DNA of 64,000 bases from XN24 sp964462675 (GTDB lineage Bacteria; Pseudomonadota; Gammaproteobacteria; Steroidobacterales; XN24): assembly GCA_964462675.1 (NCBI GenBank), contig CAYWYS010000003.1, positions 67,476 through 131,475 on the forward strand, read 5' to 3'. Made by a program: the position numbers and the translations under genes. This document shows, piece by piece, positions 33,963 to 42,300 of the stretch (its first letter is position 1; each line of letters begins with the position of its first letter). A model generated the notes under the pieces. That model was not told the DNA's origin. It ran no database searches and saw only the letters and a list, made by a program, of their open reading frames with translations.

Positions 33963-34667
33963 ATGAATGATTTTTCCGCAGCATTCGCGCTGGCCGCGAG
34001 GCTGATCCTAGAGCTCGACCCGGGCCTGGTCGAGATTGTCGTGCTGTCGCTGTATGTCAGCGTGTCCGCCGTGCTGCTGGCCGCAGCAGTGGCGCTGCCG
34101 CTCGGCGCGACGGTCGGCATGTTTCGCTTTCCGGGGCGACGCCTGATCGTGATCCTGATGAACGCGCTGATGGGGCTGCCGCCGGTCGTCGTCGGGCTCG
34201 TCGTCTACATGCTGCTGTCGCGCTCCGGGCCGTTGGGCGAGTTCGGCCTGCTGTTCACGCCGACCGCAATGATCATCGCCCAGTTCATCCTCGTCGTGCC
34301 GCTCGTCGCCGCGCTGGCCCGCCAGACAGTGGAGGACCTGCACGAGGAGTACGACGAGCACCTGCGCTCGCTCGACGCAAGCCGGCTCGACAGCATCGCC
34401 ACGCTCCTCTGGGATGGCCGCTTTCGCCTGATGACGGCCGTACTCGCGGGCTTCGGCCGCGCAATTGCCGAGGTCGGCGCCGTGCTGATCGTCGGCGGCA
34501 ATATCCTGCACCACACCCGGGTCATGACGACGACGATTGCGCTGGAAACCAGCAAGGGCAACCTCGCCCTCGCCCTCGCGCTCGGCCTGGTGTTGATCGT
34601 GCTGGCCGCCGGCGTCAACGCGACCGCGACACTGGCAGGAGACTCCGCCCATCGCCGCTATGCCTGA
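33963..34667 (+). CDS. tupB: Tungstate-type ABC transporter permease
   Basis: Inner-membrane permease of 234 residues with about five helices (for example VSVSAVLLAAAVALPLGATV and GLPPVVVGLVVYMLL). The binding-protein-dependent permease loop is represented by RLDSIATLLWDGRFRLMTAVLAGFGRAIAEVGAV. The GRAIAEVGAVLIVGGNI segment is typical of TupB/WtpB relatives. The start is the ATG at 33963; one at 33901 would overlap the promoter. It overlaps tupC by eight bases and depends on a binding protein that is now encoded elsewhere (38855), because the copy next to tupC is only a relic. Confidence 0.9.
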   Translation: MNDFSAAFALAARLILELDPGLVEIVVLSLYVSVSAVLLAAAVALPLGATVGMFRFPGRRLIVILMNALMGLPPVVVGLVVYMLLSRSGPLGEFGLLFTPTAMIIAQFILVVPLVAALARQTVEDLHEEYDEHLRSLDASRLDSIATLLWDGRFRLMTAVLAGFGRAIAEVGAVLIVGGNILHHTRVMTTTIALETSKGNLALALALGLVLIVLAAGVNATATLAGDSAHRRYA

Positions 34668-35427
34668 CACACCGTCGCGCAGCAAGCCGGACTCCGCCAC
34701 GCCGGCGCGCAGCAACCCGCTGATGCCGCTCAGCGTCCGCGGGCTCAGCTATGCTGCGGGTGGCAAGCAGATCCTCGCCGGTGTCTCCTTCGAGATCGGC
34801 GCCGCGCCGCGCACGATCGTGCTCGGACCGAACGGTGCCGGGAAAAGCGTGCTGCTGAAGCTGTGCCACGGCCTGTTGCGCCCCGCCGCCGGCGAGGTGC
34901 GCTGGGCCGGCCGGACGCCGGAGGAGACACGGCGCCGCCAGGGCATGGTGTTCCAGCGCCCCGTGCTGTTGCGGCGCTCGGTCGCCGGCAACCTGCTGCA
35001 CGCGCTCAACGTTCGGGGCGTGCCGCGCGCGCGCCGCGCCATGCTGGTGGACGAGGCGCTGCAGGCCGCCGGTCTTGCGGGCATCGCGCAGCAGTCCGCC
35101 CGCACGCTGTCCGGTGGCGAGCAACAACGGCTCGCGATTGCGCGCGCCTGGGTGCTGAAGCCGGATGTGCTGTTGCTGGACGAGCCGACCGCCAACCTCG
35201 ATCCGGAGGCGACGCGGGTCATCGAGGAGCTGATCCTCACCTTCGAGGCCGCCGGCACGCGGGTGCTGATGACGACGCATGACATCGGCCAGGCGCGCCG
35301 GCTCGCCAGCGACGTCATTTTCCTGCACCAGGGGCGGCTGCTGGAGCACTCGCCCGCCGGGCGTTTCTTTGCCGCCCCTAGCAACGCTGCCGCGGCGCGT
35401 TTCATCGGCGGCGGCCTGCTCGCCTGA
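34660..35427 (+). CDS. tupC: Tungstate-type ABC transporter ATP-binding protein
   Basis: ATPase of 255 residues. Walker A GPNGAGKS, Q-loop MVFQRP, signature LSGGEQQR, Walker B LLLDEPTANLD and switch His in MTTHD are all present. An N-terminal extension of about 20 residues is unusual but lacks features. Coupled to tupB by an eight-base overlap. Its last codons (GGCCTGCTCGCC) are part of a 14-base direct repeat with the tupA relic that follows. Confidence 0.92.
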   Translation: MPDTPSRSKPDSATPARSNPLMPLSVRGLSYAAGGKQILAGVSFEIGAAPRTIVLGPNGAGKSVLLKLCHGLLRPAAGEVRWAGRTPEETRRRQGMVFQRPVLLRRSVAGNLLHALNVRGVPRARRAMLVDEALQAAGLAGIAQQSARTLSGGEQQRLAIARAWVLKPDVLLLDEPTANLDPEATRVIEELILTFEAAGTRVLMTTHDIGQARRLASDVIFLHQGRLLEHSPAGRFFAAPSNAAAARFIGGGLLA

Positions 35428-35474
35428 AAACCGGGGTCAGATACCAGATGAACTGGATCAGCGGCCTGCTCGCC
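35411..35474. repeat. 14-base direct repeats bracketing a REP-like remnant
   Basis: GCGGCCTGCTCGCC occurs at 35411-35424 (end of tupC) and at 35461-35474 (start of the tupA relic), exactly 50 bases apart. The interval contains GGGGTCAGATACC, similar in its GGGGTC core to the palindrome at 15671. This looks like a scar of deletion or insertion. Confidence 0.7.
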
Positions 35475-35726
35475 GACCGCCGCAGCTGGCTGAACTTCGG
35501 CAACCGCGGACAGCTGGAGATACTGGTCGAGGGCGACGACCGGCTGAAGAACCCCTACGGTGTCATACTCGTCAACCCGACGCGCCACGCCCACGTGCGC
35601 GCGGCCGCAGGACAACGATTCATCGACTGGCTGATTTCCGCCGCGGGCCAGGCGCGGATCGCCCGTTACCTGATTGGGGGCGAGCAGGCGTTCTTCCCGG
35701 ATGCCGCTCCCCGCGGAGCCGAATAG
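35448..35726 (+). pseudogene. C-terminal relic of a second tupA
   Basis: An open frame of 92 codons whose translation matches only the last third of a TupA binding protein. LLADRRSWLNFGNRG, EGDDRLKNPYGVILVNPTRH and AGQRFIDWLISAAGQARIA line up with the same region of the intact tupA product at 38855-39661. The N-terminal two-thirds and the signal peptide are missing. A peptide made from its ATG would be cytoplasmic and lack the binding cleft. It follows tupC, where tupA often lies, and is preceded by the direct-repeat scar. Confidence 0.8.
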
Positions 35727-35733
35727 CGCGACC

Positions 35734-36357
35734 ATGACCGAGCCCTTGCAGACCCGACCCCGGATCACCGCGATCGTGCTCGCCGGCGGCCGCGCCACCC
35801 GCATGGGCGGGCAGGACAAGGGCCTGGTCGAGCTGGCAGGCCGGCCGATGATTGCCCACGTGCTGGCGGCGCTGACGCCGCAGGTCGATCGGGTGCTGAT
35901 CAACGCCAACCGCAACCTGGACCGCTACGCCGGCTTCGGCTGGCCGGTGGTGCCGGACGAGGACAGCGGCTTTCTTGGCCCGCTGGCGGGCCTCGCGGCG
36001 GGCCTGCGGGCCGCGGACACGCCGCTGGTGCTGACCGCGCCGTGCGACTGCCCGCTACTGGCCCCGGACCTCGCTGCCCGGCTATATTCCGCGCTCGCGC
36101 GGGAAGACGCCGAAATCGCGGTGCCGTTCGATGGCGAGCGCCTGCAGCCGGTGTTCGCGCTCGCGAAAACGGAACTTGCGGACAGCCTCAAGGCCTACCT
36201 GGACGGGGGCGACCGCAAGATCGATCGCTGGTTCACGCAACACCGGCTCGCAACAGTGGATTTCTCCGACCGCCCGGAGAACTTCGTCAACGTGAACGAT
36301 CCGGACGAGCGTGCCGCGCTCGAGCGCAGGCTCGCTGCCGACGCCCGGAATCATTGA
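35734..36357 (+). CDS. mobA: Molybdenum cofactor guanylyltransferase
   Basis: Adds GMP to molybdopterin to make the guanine dinucleotide cofactor that formate dehydrogenase needs. 207 residues. LAGGRATRMGGQDKG (16-30) holds the nucleotide-binding loop with Lys29, followed by INANRN and PCDCPLL. NVNDPDE at the C-terminus is also typical. The ATG at 35734 follows the relic stop by seven bases; a longer frame from 35674 overlaps the relic. It leads into moeA. Confidence 0.93.
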   Translation: MTEPLQTRPRITAIVLAGGRATRMGGQDKGLVELAGRPMIAHVLAALTPQVDRVLINANRNLDRYAGFGWPVVPDEDSGFLGPLAGLAAGLRAADTPLVLTAPCDCPLLAPDLAARLYSALAREDAEIAVPFDGERLQPVFALAKTELADSLKAYLDGGDRKIDRWFTQHRLATVDFSDRPENFVNVNDPDERAALERRLAADARNH

Positions 36358-36391
36358 ACAGGCGGCACGGGCCGCCGGCCAGGGAACCCTG

Positions 36392-37648
36392 ATGAAACAC
36401 CACAACGCCGGCTGCGGCGGACACGACGACGCAGCGCAGACGCTGCAGCAAGCCCTGGCGCGCATCAGCGCCGGGATTCGCCCGGTCGAGGGCTTCGAGA
36501 CGGTCGCGACGCGCGACGCGCTCGACCGCGTGCTGTACGCGCCGATCCGCTCGTCGCTCGACGTTCCGGCGCACACCAACTCGGCGATGGACGGCTATGC
36601 GCTGGACGGCGCGCAGCTGCCGGAGGATGGCGAGCGAAGTTTCCGTGTCATCGGCACCGCCTGGGCCGGGCGACCCTTCGACGGCACGGCCGGCGCCGGG
36701 GAATGCGTGCGCATCATGACGGGCGCGCCCCTGCCCGCGGGCACCGACACCGTCGTCATGCAGGAGCAGGTGCAGCGCGAGGGCGACGTCGCGATCGTCG
36801 GGGCGCGTCACAAGCCGGGGCAGAACGTGCGCTTCGCCGGCGAGGACCTCAAGGCCGGCGAGATCGCGCTGGACGCCGGCGTGCTGCTGCGTCCGGCGCA
36901 CCTCGGCCTGATCGCATCGCTCGGCATCGGCGAAGTACGCGTGCGCCGCCGGCCCCGGGTGGCGTTCTTCTCGACCGGCGACGAGCTCGCCTCGATCGGC
37001 GAGACGCTCGGCCCCGGGCAGATCTACGACAGCAACCGTTACACTTTGTACGGCATGCTGCGCCGGCTCGGCGTCGACGTCATCGATCTCGGCGTGGTGC
37101 GCGACCGGCGCGAGGATCTCGAGCTGGCCTTCCTCGCCGCCGCCGCGCAGGCCGATGCCGTGATCACCTCGGGCGGCGTCTCGGTCGGCGAGGCAGACTT
37201 CGTCACCGAGACGCTCGACCGGATCGGCGAAGTCGGCTTCTGGACCGTGGCGATCAAGCCCGGCCGGCCGATCGCTTTCGGGCGGGTGGCCGGCGCCCTG
37301 TTCTTCGGACTGCCCGGCAACCCGGTCTCCGTGATGGTGACCTTCTACCAGCTGGTACAGCCGGCGCTTCGGATCCTCGCCGGCGTGGCTGCGCCGAACG
37401 ATGCGCTGTGCGTCACCGCGACGCTGGAGTCGCGCCTCAGGAAAAAGCCCGGCCGGCGGGAGTTCCAGCGCGGCGTGCTCACCATGGCGACCGAAGGACG
37501 TTACCGCGTCGTGCCCACCGGACGGCAGGGCTCGGGCATCCTGCGCTCGATGGGCCACGCTAACTGCTTTATCGTGCTGCCGGAGGACTGTGCCGACGTC
37601 GAGGCGGGCGCCGAGGTCCTCGTGCAACCTTTTGCGGGGCTCTGCTGA
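36392..37648 (+). CDS. moeA: Molybdopterin molybdenumtransferase
   Basis: Inserts molybdenum or tungsten into adenylylated molybdopterin. 418 residues, close to E. coli MoeA (411). Conserved motifs are HTNSAMDGYAL, RIMTGAPLPAG, FFSTGDEL, SGGVSVGEADF and GLPGNPVSV. The ATG is seven bases after AGGGAA. A short His/Gly-rich start (MKHHNAGCGG) is atypical. It follows mobA by 34 bases, and its stop is ten bases from the convergent porin stop, with no clear terminator between. Confidence 0.95.
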   Translation: MKHHNAGCGGHDDAAQTLQQALARISAGIRPVEGFETVATRDALDRVLYAPIRSSLDVPAHTNSAMDGYALDGAQLPEDGERSFRVIGTAWAGRPFDGTAGAGECVRIMTGAPLPAGTDTVVMQEQVQREGDVAIVGARHKPGQNVRFAGEDLKAGEIALDAGVLLRPAHLGLIASLGIGEVRVRRRPRVAFFSTGDELASIGETLGPGQIYDSNRYTLYGMLRRLGVDVIDLGVVRDRREDLELAFLAAAAQADAVITSGGVSVGEADFVTETLDRIGEVGFWTVAIKPGRPIAFGRVAGALFFGLPGNPVSVMVTFYQLVQPALRILAGVAAPNDALCVTATLESRLRKKPGRREFQRGVLTMATEGRYRVVPTGRQGSGILRSMGHANCFIVLPEDCADVEAGAEVLVQPFAGLC

Positions 37649-37658
37649 AGAATCCGGG

Positions 37659-38810
37659 CTAGAACGCGAACTGGGCGCGCGCGATCACGATATTCGGCGA
37701 ATCGTCGCCGACCGTCGCGCCGTTGACCACCGCCGTGCTGTCGGAGACATCCACGGCGATGTAGTTCAGCATGAAGCGCACGTTCGCGCTTGCATAGTAG
37801 TTCACACCCAGCGTCAAGGTGTCCTGGTTTCCCCCCTCGAAGCCGGCGTCGCCCAGCTCGAGCGTGCCGTATCGCGCGACGATTTCCCACGCGCCCCGGG
37901 CGGGATCACCCGGCGTGACGCCGCGGTAGGTTCCGTTGCGATAGCTGCGTTGCTCACCAGTCGGGAACCAGCTGCCCTGCACGAACCAGCCATCGAAAGT
38001 CGGCTCGTCCCCTGCGTCGCGATCGATGTCTGCGGAGAAATATTCTCCCAACACCGAAAACGGCCCGCTTTGCCAGTAGGCCTCCAGTCCGAATTTCGTG
38101 GTGGAGCTGACATCGGTGATGTTGCCCGTATCGACGAGGCGCCCGCCGTCCACATTAGACTCCGGCCGGGCACGGTAGCGCTGGGTCGTGAAATCCCGGG
38201 TGTCCTCGTACGCCACCGATACGCCGAGGTGCAAGACCCCATTGTTCAACCGGGGCGCGTAGAGCAGGCGCCCAGCGATGCCGAGGGGTTCGTCCCCCTG
38301 CTGGTTGTTGCTGCTGCCCACGGCCCGGCTGTACACCATGCCCTGGACTCCGATATCGCCGGAGAAAAAGTCGTAGCCGACGCCCAGGCGACGCGCGTCC
38401 ACGATCGCCGCGTTGCCGGCCGCGCGCTCGATGAACGGGATGGTATTGGTACTCGAGAGCTCGTCGAAGCCCATCGGCACCTTGAAATTGCCGATCTTCA
38501 GGACGCCGCCGCCGAGTGACCGCGAGAGGATGAGGTCGGCGGCGGAAGTACCGTTCTCGGCGAAGTCGTACTCGATCAAACCGGACCAGGTATCGTCGAT
38601 TTGCCCCTGGACGCCGATTCGAGAGCGCCTGTTGAGCGTGCCGTCAGACAGCGGGACATTGTCCTCGTCGTGGTAGGCGGCATCCAGATGCAACCGGCCC
38701 CGCAGCTTGAATTCAGGGGCGGCCAGGGCCTGTGTCGATGCCAGGCACGACATGGCGCCCGTCAGCAACGCACACACGGTCCCAAAGGTGGTATTCGTTT
38801 TCAAGGACAT
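37659..38810 (-). CDS. Outer-membrane porin, OprO/OprP-like
   Basis: Beta-barrel of 383 residues with a Sec signal peptide (cleavage near TQALA-APEF). Barrel strands alternate with turns and the chain ends in phenylalanine (ARAQFAF), the outer-membrane assembly signal. KLRGRLHLDAAYHDED and the ending NYIAVDVSDSTAVV resemble phosphate/anion-selective porins of the OprO/OprP group. It starts 44 bases after the tupA stop on the same strand, so the pair probably share a transcript. That suggests an oxyanion channel for tungstate or molybdate, inferred from context. Confidence 0.85.
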   Translation of the reverse strand: MSLKTNTTFGTVCALLTGAMSCLASTQALAAPEFKLRGRLHLDAAYHDEDNVPLSDGTLNRRSRIGVQGQIDDTWSGLIEYDFAENGTSAADLILSRSLGGGVLKIGNFKVPMGFDELSSTNTIPFIERAAGNAAIVDARRLGVGYDFFSGDIGVQGMVYSRAVGSSNNQQGDEPLGIAGRLLYAPRLNNGVLHLGVSVAYEDTRDFTTQRYRARPESNVDGGRLVDTGNITDVSSTTKFGLEAYWQSGPFSVLGEYFSADIDRDAGDEPTFDGWFVQGSWFPTGEQRSYRNGTYRGVTPGDPARGAWEIVARYGTLELGDAGFEGGNQDTLTLGVNYYASANVRFMLNYIAVDVSDSTAVVNGATVGDDSPNIVIARAQFAF

Positions 38811-38854
38811 GCCTTTCTCGCGAGTGGTGGAGCCATGCGGGCGGCTTGCAAAGG

Positions 38855-39661
38855 CTACCGGGCATTCGGGAAAAACAGCGGCTCGCCATTCAGCTTGAAG
38901 CTGGCGATCGCAGCCTGCCCATCGGCTGACAGCAGCCACTCGTGCCACTGGCCCGCCAGCTCGTGCTTGAGATGCGGATGGCGCTCGGCGCTGAGGCGGA
39001 GGCTGCCGTACTGGTTGAACAGGACGGGGTCGCCCGCGTATAGCAGCTCGAGGTCCCGGCGGTTGGCGAAGCTGATCCACGTGCCACGGTCGGCCAACAC
39101 ATAGGCGCCCATGCCGGCCGCCGTGTTCAGCGCAGCGCCCATGCCGCTGCCGAGCTCCCGATACCAGGTGTCGCGCGGCTCGATTCCGGCCTGGGCCCAG
39201 ATCCGCATTTCCGCGCGATGCGTGCCGCTGTCGTCACCGCGGGACGCAAACGGGCTCTCGGCTGCCGCGATTCGCCTGAACGCGTCGGCGGCGGACGTCG
39301 CGGCGCGGACCCCCGCGGGGTCGTTCGCTGGGCCGATGATGATGTAGTCGTTGTACATGACGTCGCGCCGCTCGGTGGCGTAGCCGTCTTCGACCATTTT
39401 TTGCTCGCCCGCCGTGTCGTGCACCAGCGCGATGTCGGCGTCGCCATTGCGGGCGATCGCGAACGCCTGGCCGGTCCCCACCGCCACGACGCGGACCTCG
39501 ATCCCGGTGGCCGCCGTGAAAATCGGAATGAGATGCGAGAACAGGCCGGAATTCTCGGTCGAGGTCGTCGAGGCCAAGACGATGAAGCGGTCTTCGGCCT
39601 GAAGCGGCGCGGCGAGCAGCAGGCCCAGCAGGGCGAAGGCGGTCAGCAGACGTCGGGTCAT
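38855..39661 (-). CDS. tupA: Tungstate-type substrate-binding protein
   Basis: Periplasmic binding protein of 268 residues with a signal peptide (FALLGLLLAAPLQA, cleavage before EDRF). TupA hallmarks are LASTTSTENSGLF near the N-terminus, IARNGDADIALVHD, DYIIIGPANDPAG, SRGDDSGTH and FNQYGSL. The threonine- and serine-rich binding residues of this family select tungstate. It is an intact gene, unlike the relic beside tupC, and is 3.4 kb from tupBC on the other strand. It is transcribed away from the paralogous regulator at 39791 and is followed by the porin gene. Confidence 0.92.
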   Translation of the reverse strand: MTRRLLTAFALLGLLLAAPLQAEDRFIVLASTTSTENSGLFSHLIPIFTAATGIEVRVVAVGTGQAFAIARNGDADIALVHDTAGEQKMVEDGYATERRDVMYNDYIIIGPANDPAGVRAATSAADAFRRIAAAESPFASRGDDSGTHRAEMRIWAQAGIEPRDTWYRELGSGMGAALNTAAGMGAYVLADRGTWISFANRRDLELLYAGDPVLFNQYGSLRLSAERHPHLKHELAGQWHEWLLSADGQAAIASFKLNGEPLFFPNAR

Positions 39662-39731
39662 GGGGAATCTCCCAGCGGAGGAATGGCCACGTGGACTGGC
39701 ATCGGCGTCAAATTGTGCGGCATTGTTGCGG

Positions 39732-39768
39732 TCTGAATGTCACTATTAAGCCACTTTGGAAATTCAGA
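39732..39768. promoter_or_regulatory. Inverted repeat between tupA and its divergent regulator
   Basis: TCTGAAT (39732-39738) and ATTCAGA (39762-39768) are 23 bases apart in an AT-richer 129-base divergent region. It is a plausible operator for the flanking regulator, but 7-base arms occur by chance. Confidence 0.3.
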
Positions 39769-39790
39769 CATAAGAAAGACACATAACGGC

Positions 39791-40678
39791 ATGTATGCCA
39801 TGCCCGAATACCTCACGACCGCCGAAGTCGCCGCCTACCTGAGGCTCAAGGAACGGAAGGTCTACGACCTGGCCCGGCACGGCGACATGCCCTGCGTGCG
39901 GATCACCGGCAAGCTGCAGTTCCCGCGCCAGATGGTCGACCTCTGGGTAATGAACCGCCTGGAAGGAGACGAGCAGAGCAACACGCCCGTGGCCGCAGTG
40001 CTGGCAGGCAGCCATGACCCGTTGCTCGAGTGGGCCGCGCGCGCGTCCGGTGCCGGCCTTGCCCTGCTGTGTCGCGGCAGCATGGATGGCGCCCGGCGCC
40101 TGCTCGCCGGCCGGGTGATGATCGCGGGACTACATGTGCTTGATCCGCCGAGCGGGGCCTACAATGCGCCGGCCGCGCTCGGGCTGGGCGGGATGTGTGA
40201 CCTGGTCATGATCCGCTGGGCGGTGCGTCGCCAGGGCCTTTTGCTGCCACCCGGCAATCCCCTGGGCCTGCGCCTCCTGTCCGACCTCCAGCGCCCGGGA
40301 CTCCGCGTGGCGCATCGCCAGCCGGAAGCGGGCGCCGACACCTTGTTACGTTCGCTGCTGGACCGGGCTGGAGTCGACCACGGAGCACTGCTTTTGTCGG
40401 ATCACCCGTCGCTCAGCGAAGACGACCTGGCGCTGGCGATCCGCGAGGGCCAGGCAGATGTCGGCCTGGCCATCGAGGCTGCCGCGCGCCGGCACGGCCT
40501 CGAGTTCATTCCCCTCCACGTGGAAAATTTCGACCTGGCGATCCGCCGCCGACACTACTTCGAAGCGCCTGTGCAACGCCTGCTCGAGTTCGCTCGCTGC
40601 GACCGGATGCATGAGCGGGCCCGGATGCTTGGGGGATACGACATCTCGACACTGGGTGCGGTGGCTTACAATGCCTGA
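39791..40678 (+). CDS. HTH/PBP-like regulator of the Mo/W island (copy 2)
   Basis: Protein of 295 residues. An excisionase-type HTH (EYLTTAEVAAYLRLKERKVYDLA, then LQFPRQMVDLWVM) precedes a PBP-like domain with ISTLG at its end. It is a diverged paralogue of the protein at 31069; shared features are the HTH layout, LALAIREGQADVGLAIEAAARRHGL compared with ASAIAMGYADVGIGVRAAATEFGL, and the final GGYD. The start may be 39791 or the ATG at 39800. It is divergent from tupA and ends 27 bases before moaB. Confidence 0.8.
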   Translation: MYAMPEYLTTAEVAAYLRLKERKVYDLARHGDMPCVRITGKLQFPRQMVDLWVMNRLEGDEQSNTPVAAVLAGSHDPLLEWAARASGAGLALLCRGSMDGARRLLAGRVMIAGLHVLDPPSGAYNAPAALGLGGMCDLVMIRWAVRRQGLLLPPGNPLGLRLLSDLQRPGLRVAHRQPEAGADTLLRSLLDRAGVDHGALLLSDHPSLSEDDLALAIREGQADVGLAIEAAARRHGLEFIPLHVENFDLAIRRRHYFEAPVQRLLEFARCDRMHERARMLGGYDISTLGAVAYNA

Positions 40679-40705
40679 CCAGTCGCCAATGCACAGGATC
40701 CCGCA

Positions 40706-41224
40706 ATGCCAGACCATGCCTTTCTGCCGCTGAAAATTGCCGTGCTGACGGTCTCCGACAGCCGCGGCGAGGCCGAGGACAAGTCCGGCAAGCTGCTGGT
40801 CGAGCGGCTGACCGAGGCCGGGCACCACTGTGCCGAAAAGCGCATCGTCCGCGACGACATCTACCAGATCCGCGCCGTGCTCTCCGGCTGGATCGCCGAT
40901 CCGCAGGTGCAGGTCGTCATCACCACCGGCGGCACCGGCGTGACCGGCCGCGACGGCACGCCCGAGGCGGTCGAGCCGCTGCTCGACAAGGTGCTCGACG
41001 GCTTCGGCGAGACCTTCCGGATGATTTCCTGGCAGCAGATCAAGACCTCGACGATCCAGTCGCGCGCCATCGCCGGCGTCGCCAACGGCACCTACGTGTT
41101 CTGCGTGCCCGGCTCTTCCGGTGCCTGCGCGACGGCCTGGGACGAGATCATCGCGGCGCAGCTCGACCGGCGCACCCGGCCGTGCAACCTGACCGACCTG
41201 ATGCCGAGGCTGCTGGAAACGTGA
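40706..41224 (+). CDS. moaB: Molybdopterin adenylyltransferase-like MoaB
   Basis: MoaB/Mog-family protein of 172 residues, which activates molybdopterin by adenylylation before metal insertion. LTVSDSRGEAEDKSG at the N-terminus and VVITTGGTGVTGRDGTPEA are diagnostic, and VPGSSGA closes the pterin site. It supplies the MoeA step. Its stop codon overlaps the GTG start of the next gene (GTGA), the first of four tight couplings running to 43781. Confidence 0.93.
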   Translation: MPDHAFLPLKIAVLTVSDSRGEAEDKSGKLLVERLTEAGHHCAEKRIVRDDIYQIRAVLSGWIADPQVQVVITTGGTGVTGRDGTPEAVEPLLDKVLDGFGETFRMISWQQIKTSTIQSRAIAGVANGTYVFCVPGSSGACATAWDEIIAAQLDRRTRPCNLTDLMPRLLET

Positions 41225-42300
41225 GTCCCGGCGGCGGTCCCGCCCTGCTGGTCGGCACCCAGAAGGGCCTGTTCATCGCCAGCCGCGAAGGCGCCGGGTG
41301 GCGGCTCGACGGTCCGCACATCGCCGGTTACGAGATCATCCACACCTGCACCCCGCCCGACGAGCCGGGCGTGATCTATGCGGCGGTGAGCCACAAGATC
41401 TGGGGCGCGCATATCTACCGCAGCGAGGACGCGGGCCGTTCCTGGTGCTCGCTGCCCGCCGCACCCCGGCATGTGCCGGGTGCGCATCGCACGGCGCTGG
41501 AGGCGATCTGGTACCTCGCCGCGGCGCCCGGCGGCCGGCTGTATGCGGGCATCGATCCCGCCGGCCTGTTCAAGAGCGACGATCGCGCCGCCAGCTGGCA
41601 GCCGGTGACGGCCTTGAACGAGCACGCGACGCGCGACACCTGGGAGCCGGCGCGCGGCGGCTTCTCGATCCACTCGATTCGCATCGATCCGGCAAACCCG
41701 GCGCGGCTGTGGGCGGCGGTGTCCGCGGGCGGCGTCTATCGCAGCGAGGATGGCGGCGCCAGCTGGACGCCGGCCAATACGGGCGTCAGGGCCGAGAATC
41801 TGCCGAACCCCCTGCCGGCCACTGGCCACAACGTCCACCGGCTGGTCATGCACCCGGCGCGACCGGAGCGGCTGTACCGGCAGTGCTACCACGGCACGTG
41901 GCGCAGCGACGACGGCGGCCGCAGCTGGCTCGAGATCACGGCCGGGCTGCCCGGCAATTTCGGCTATGCGATCGCCGTCGACCCGCGCGACCCGGACACC
42001 GTGTTCCAGGTGCCCGAGTCGGACGCGCATATGCGCACGGTCGTCGACGGCCGGTTGCGCGTCTATCGCAGCCGCGATGCCGGCGCCAGTTGGCAGTCCG
42101 CGAGTGAAGGCCTGCCGCAGGCCCATGCCTGGGTGACGGTGCTGCGCGAGGCGCTGGACACGGATGAGGCCGACGGCGTGTACTTCGGCACCTCCGGCGG
42201 CCACCTGTTCGCCAGCGTCGACGGCGCCGGGTCGTGGCAGCTGGCGGCCGGCTTCCTGCCGCGGATCCTGTCGATCAAGGCCCTGGCAGGCCCGGCGTGA
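41221..42300 (+). CDS. BNR/Asp-box beta-propeller protein
   Basis: Protein of 359 residues made of repeated blades. Six Asp-box motifs (such as SEDAGRSW, SEDGGASW, SDDGGRSW and SRDAGASW) define a sialidase-like or YCF48-like propeller. There is no signal peptide, so it is probably cytoplasmic, and sialidase catalytic residues cannot be assigned. The GTG start overlaps the moaB stop, and its own stop overlaps the yqeC start. Why a propeller should be coupled to molybdenum cofactor genes is not known; it may be a scaffold. Confidence 0.75.
   Translation: MSPGGGPALLVGTQKGLFIASREGAGWRLDGPHIAGYEIIHTCTPPDEPGVIYAAVSHKIWGAHIYRSEDAGRSWCSLPAAPRHVPGAHRTALEAIWYLAAAPGGRLYAGIDPAGLFKSDDRAASWQPVTALNEHATRDTWEPARGGFSIHSIRIDPANPARLWAAVSAGGVYRSEDGGASWTPANTGVRAENLPNPLPATGHNVHRLVMHPARPERLYRQCYHGTWRSDDGGRSWLEITAGLPGNFGYAIAVDPRDPDTVFQVPESDAHMRTVVDGRLRVYRSRDAGASWQSASEGLPQAHAWVTVLREALDTDEADGVYFGTSGGHLFASVDGAGSWQLAAGFLPRILSIKALAGPA

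Noticed and set aside
35448..35726. Functional small binding protein after tupC
   Set aside because: It lacks signal peptide and N-terminal lobe; it aligns only to the end of TupA, so it is a relic.
39662..39790. Sigma-54 promoter for tupA or the second regulator
   Set aside because: Several GG and GC pairs were tried, but none has both the ten-base spacing and a TTGC box.
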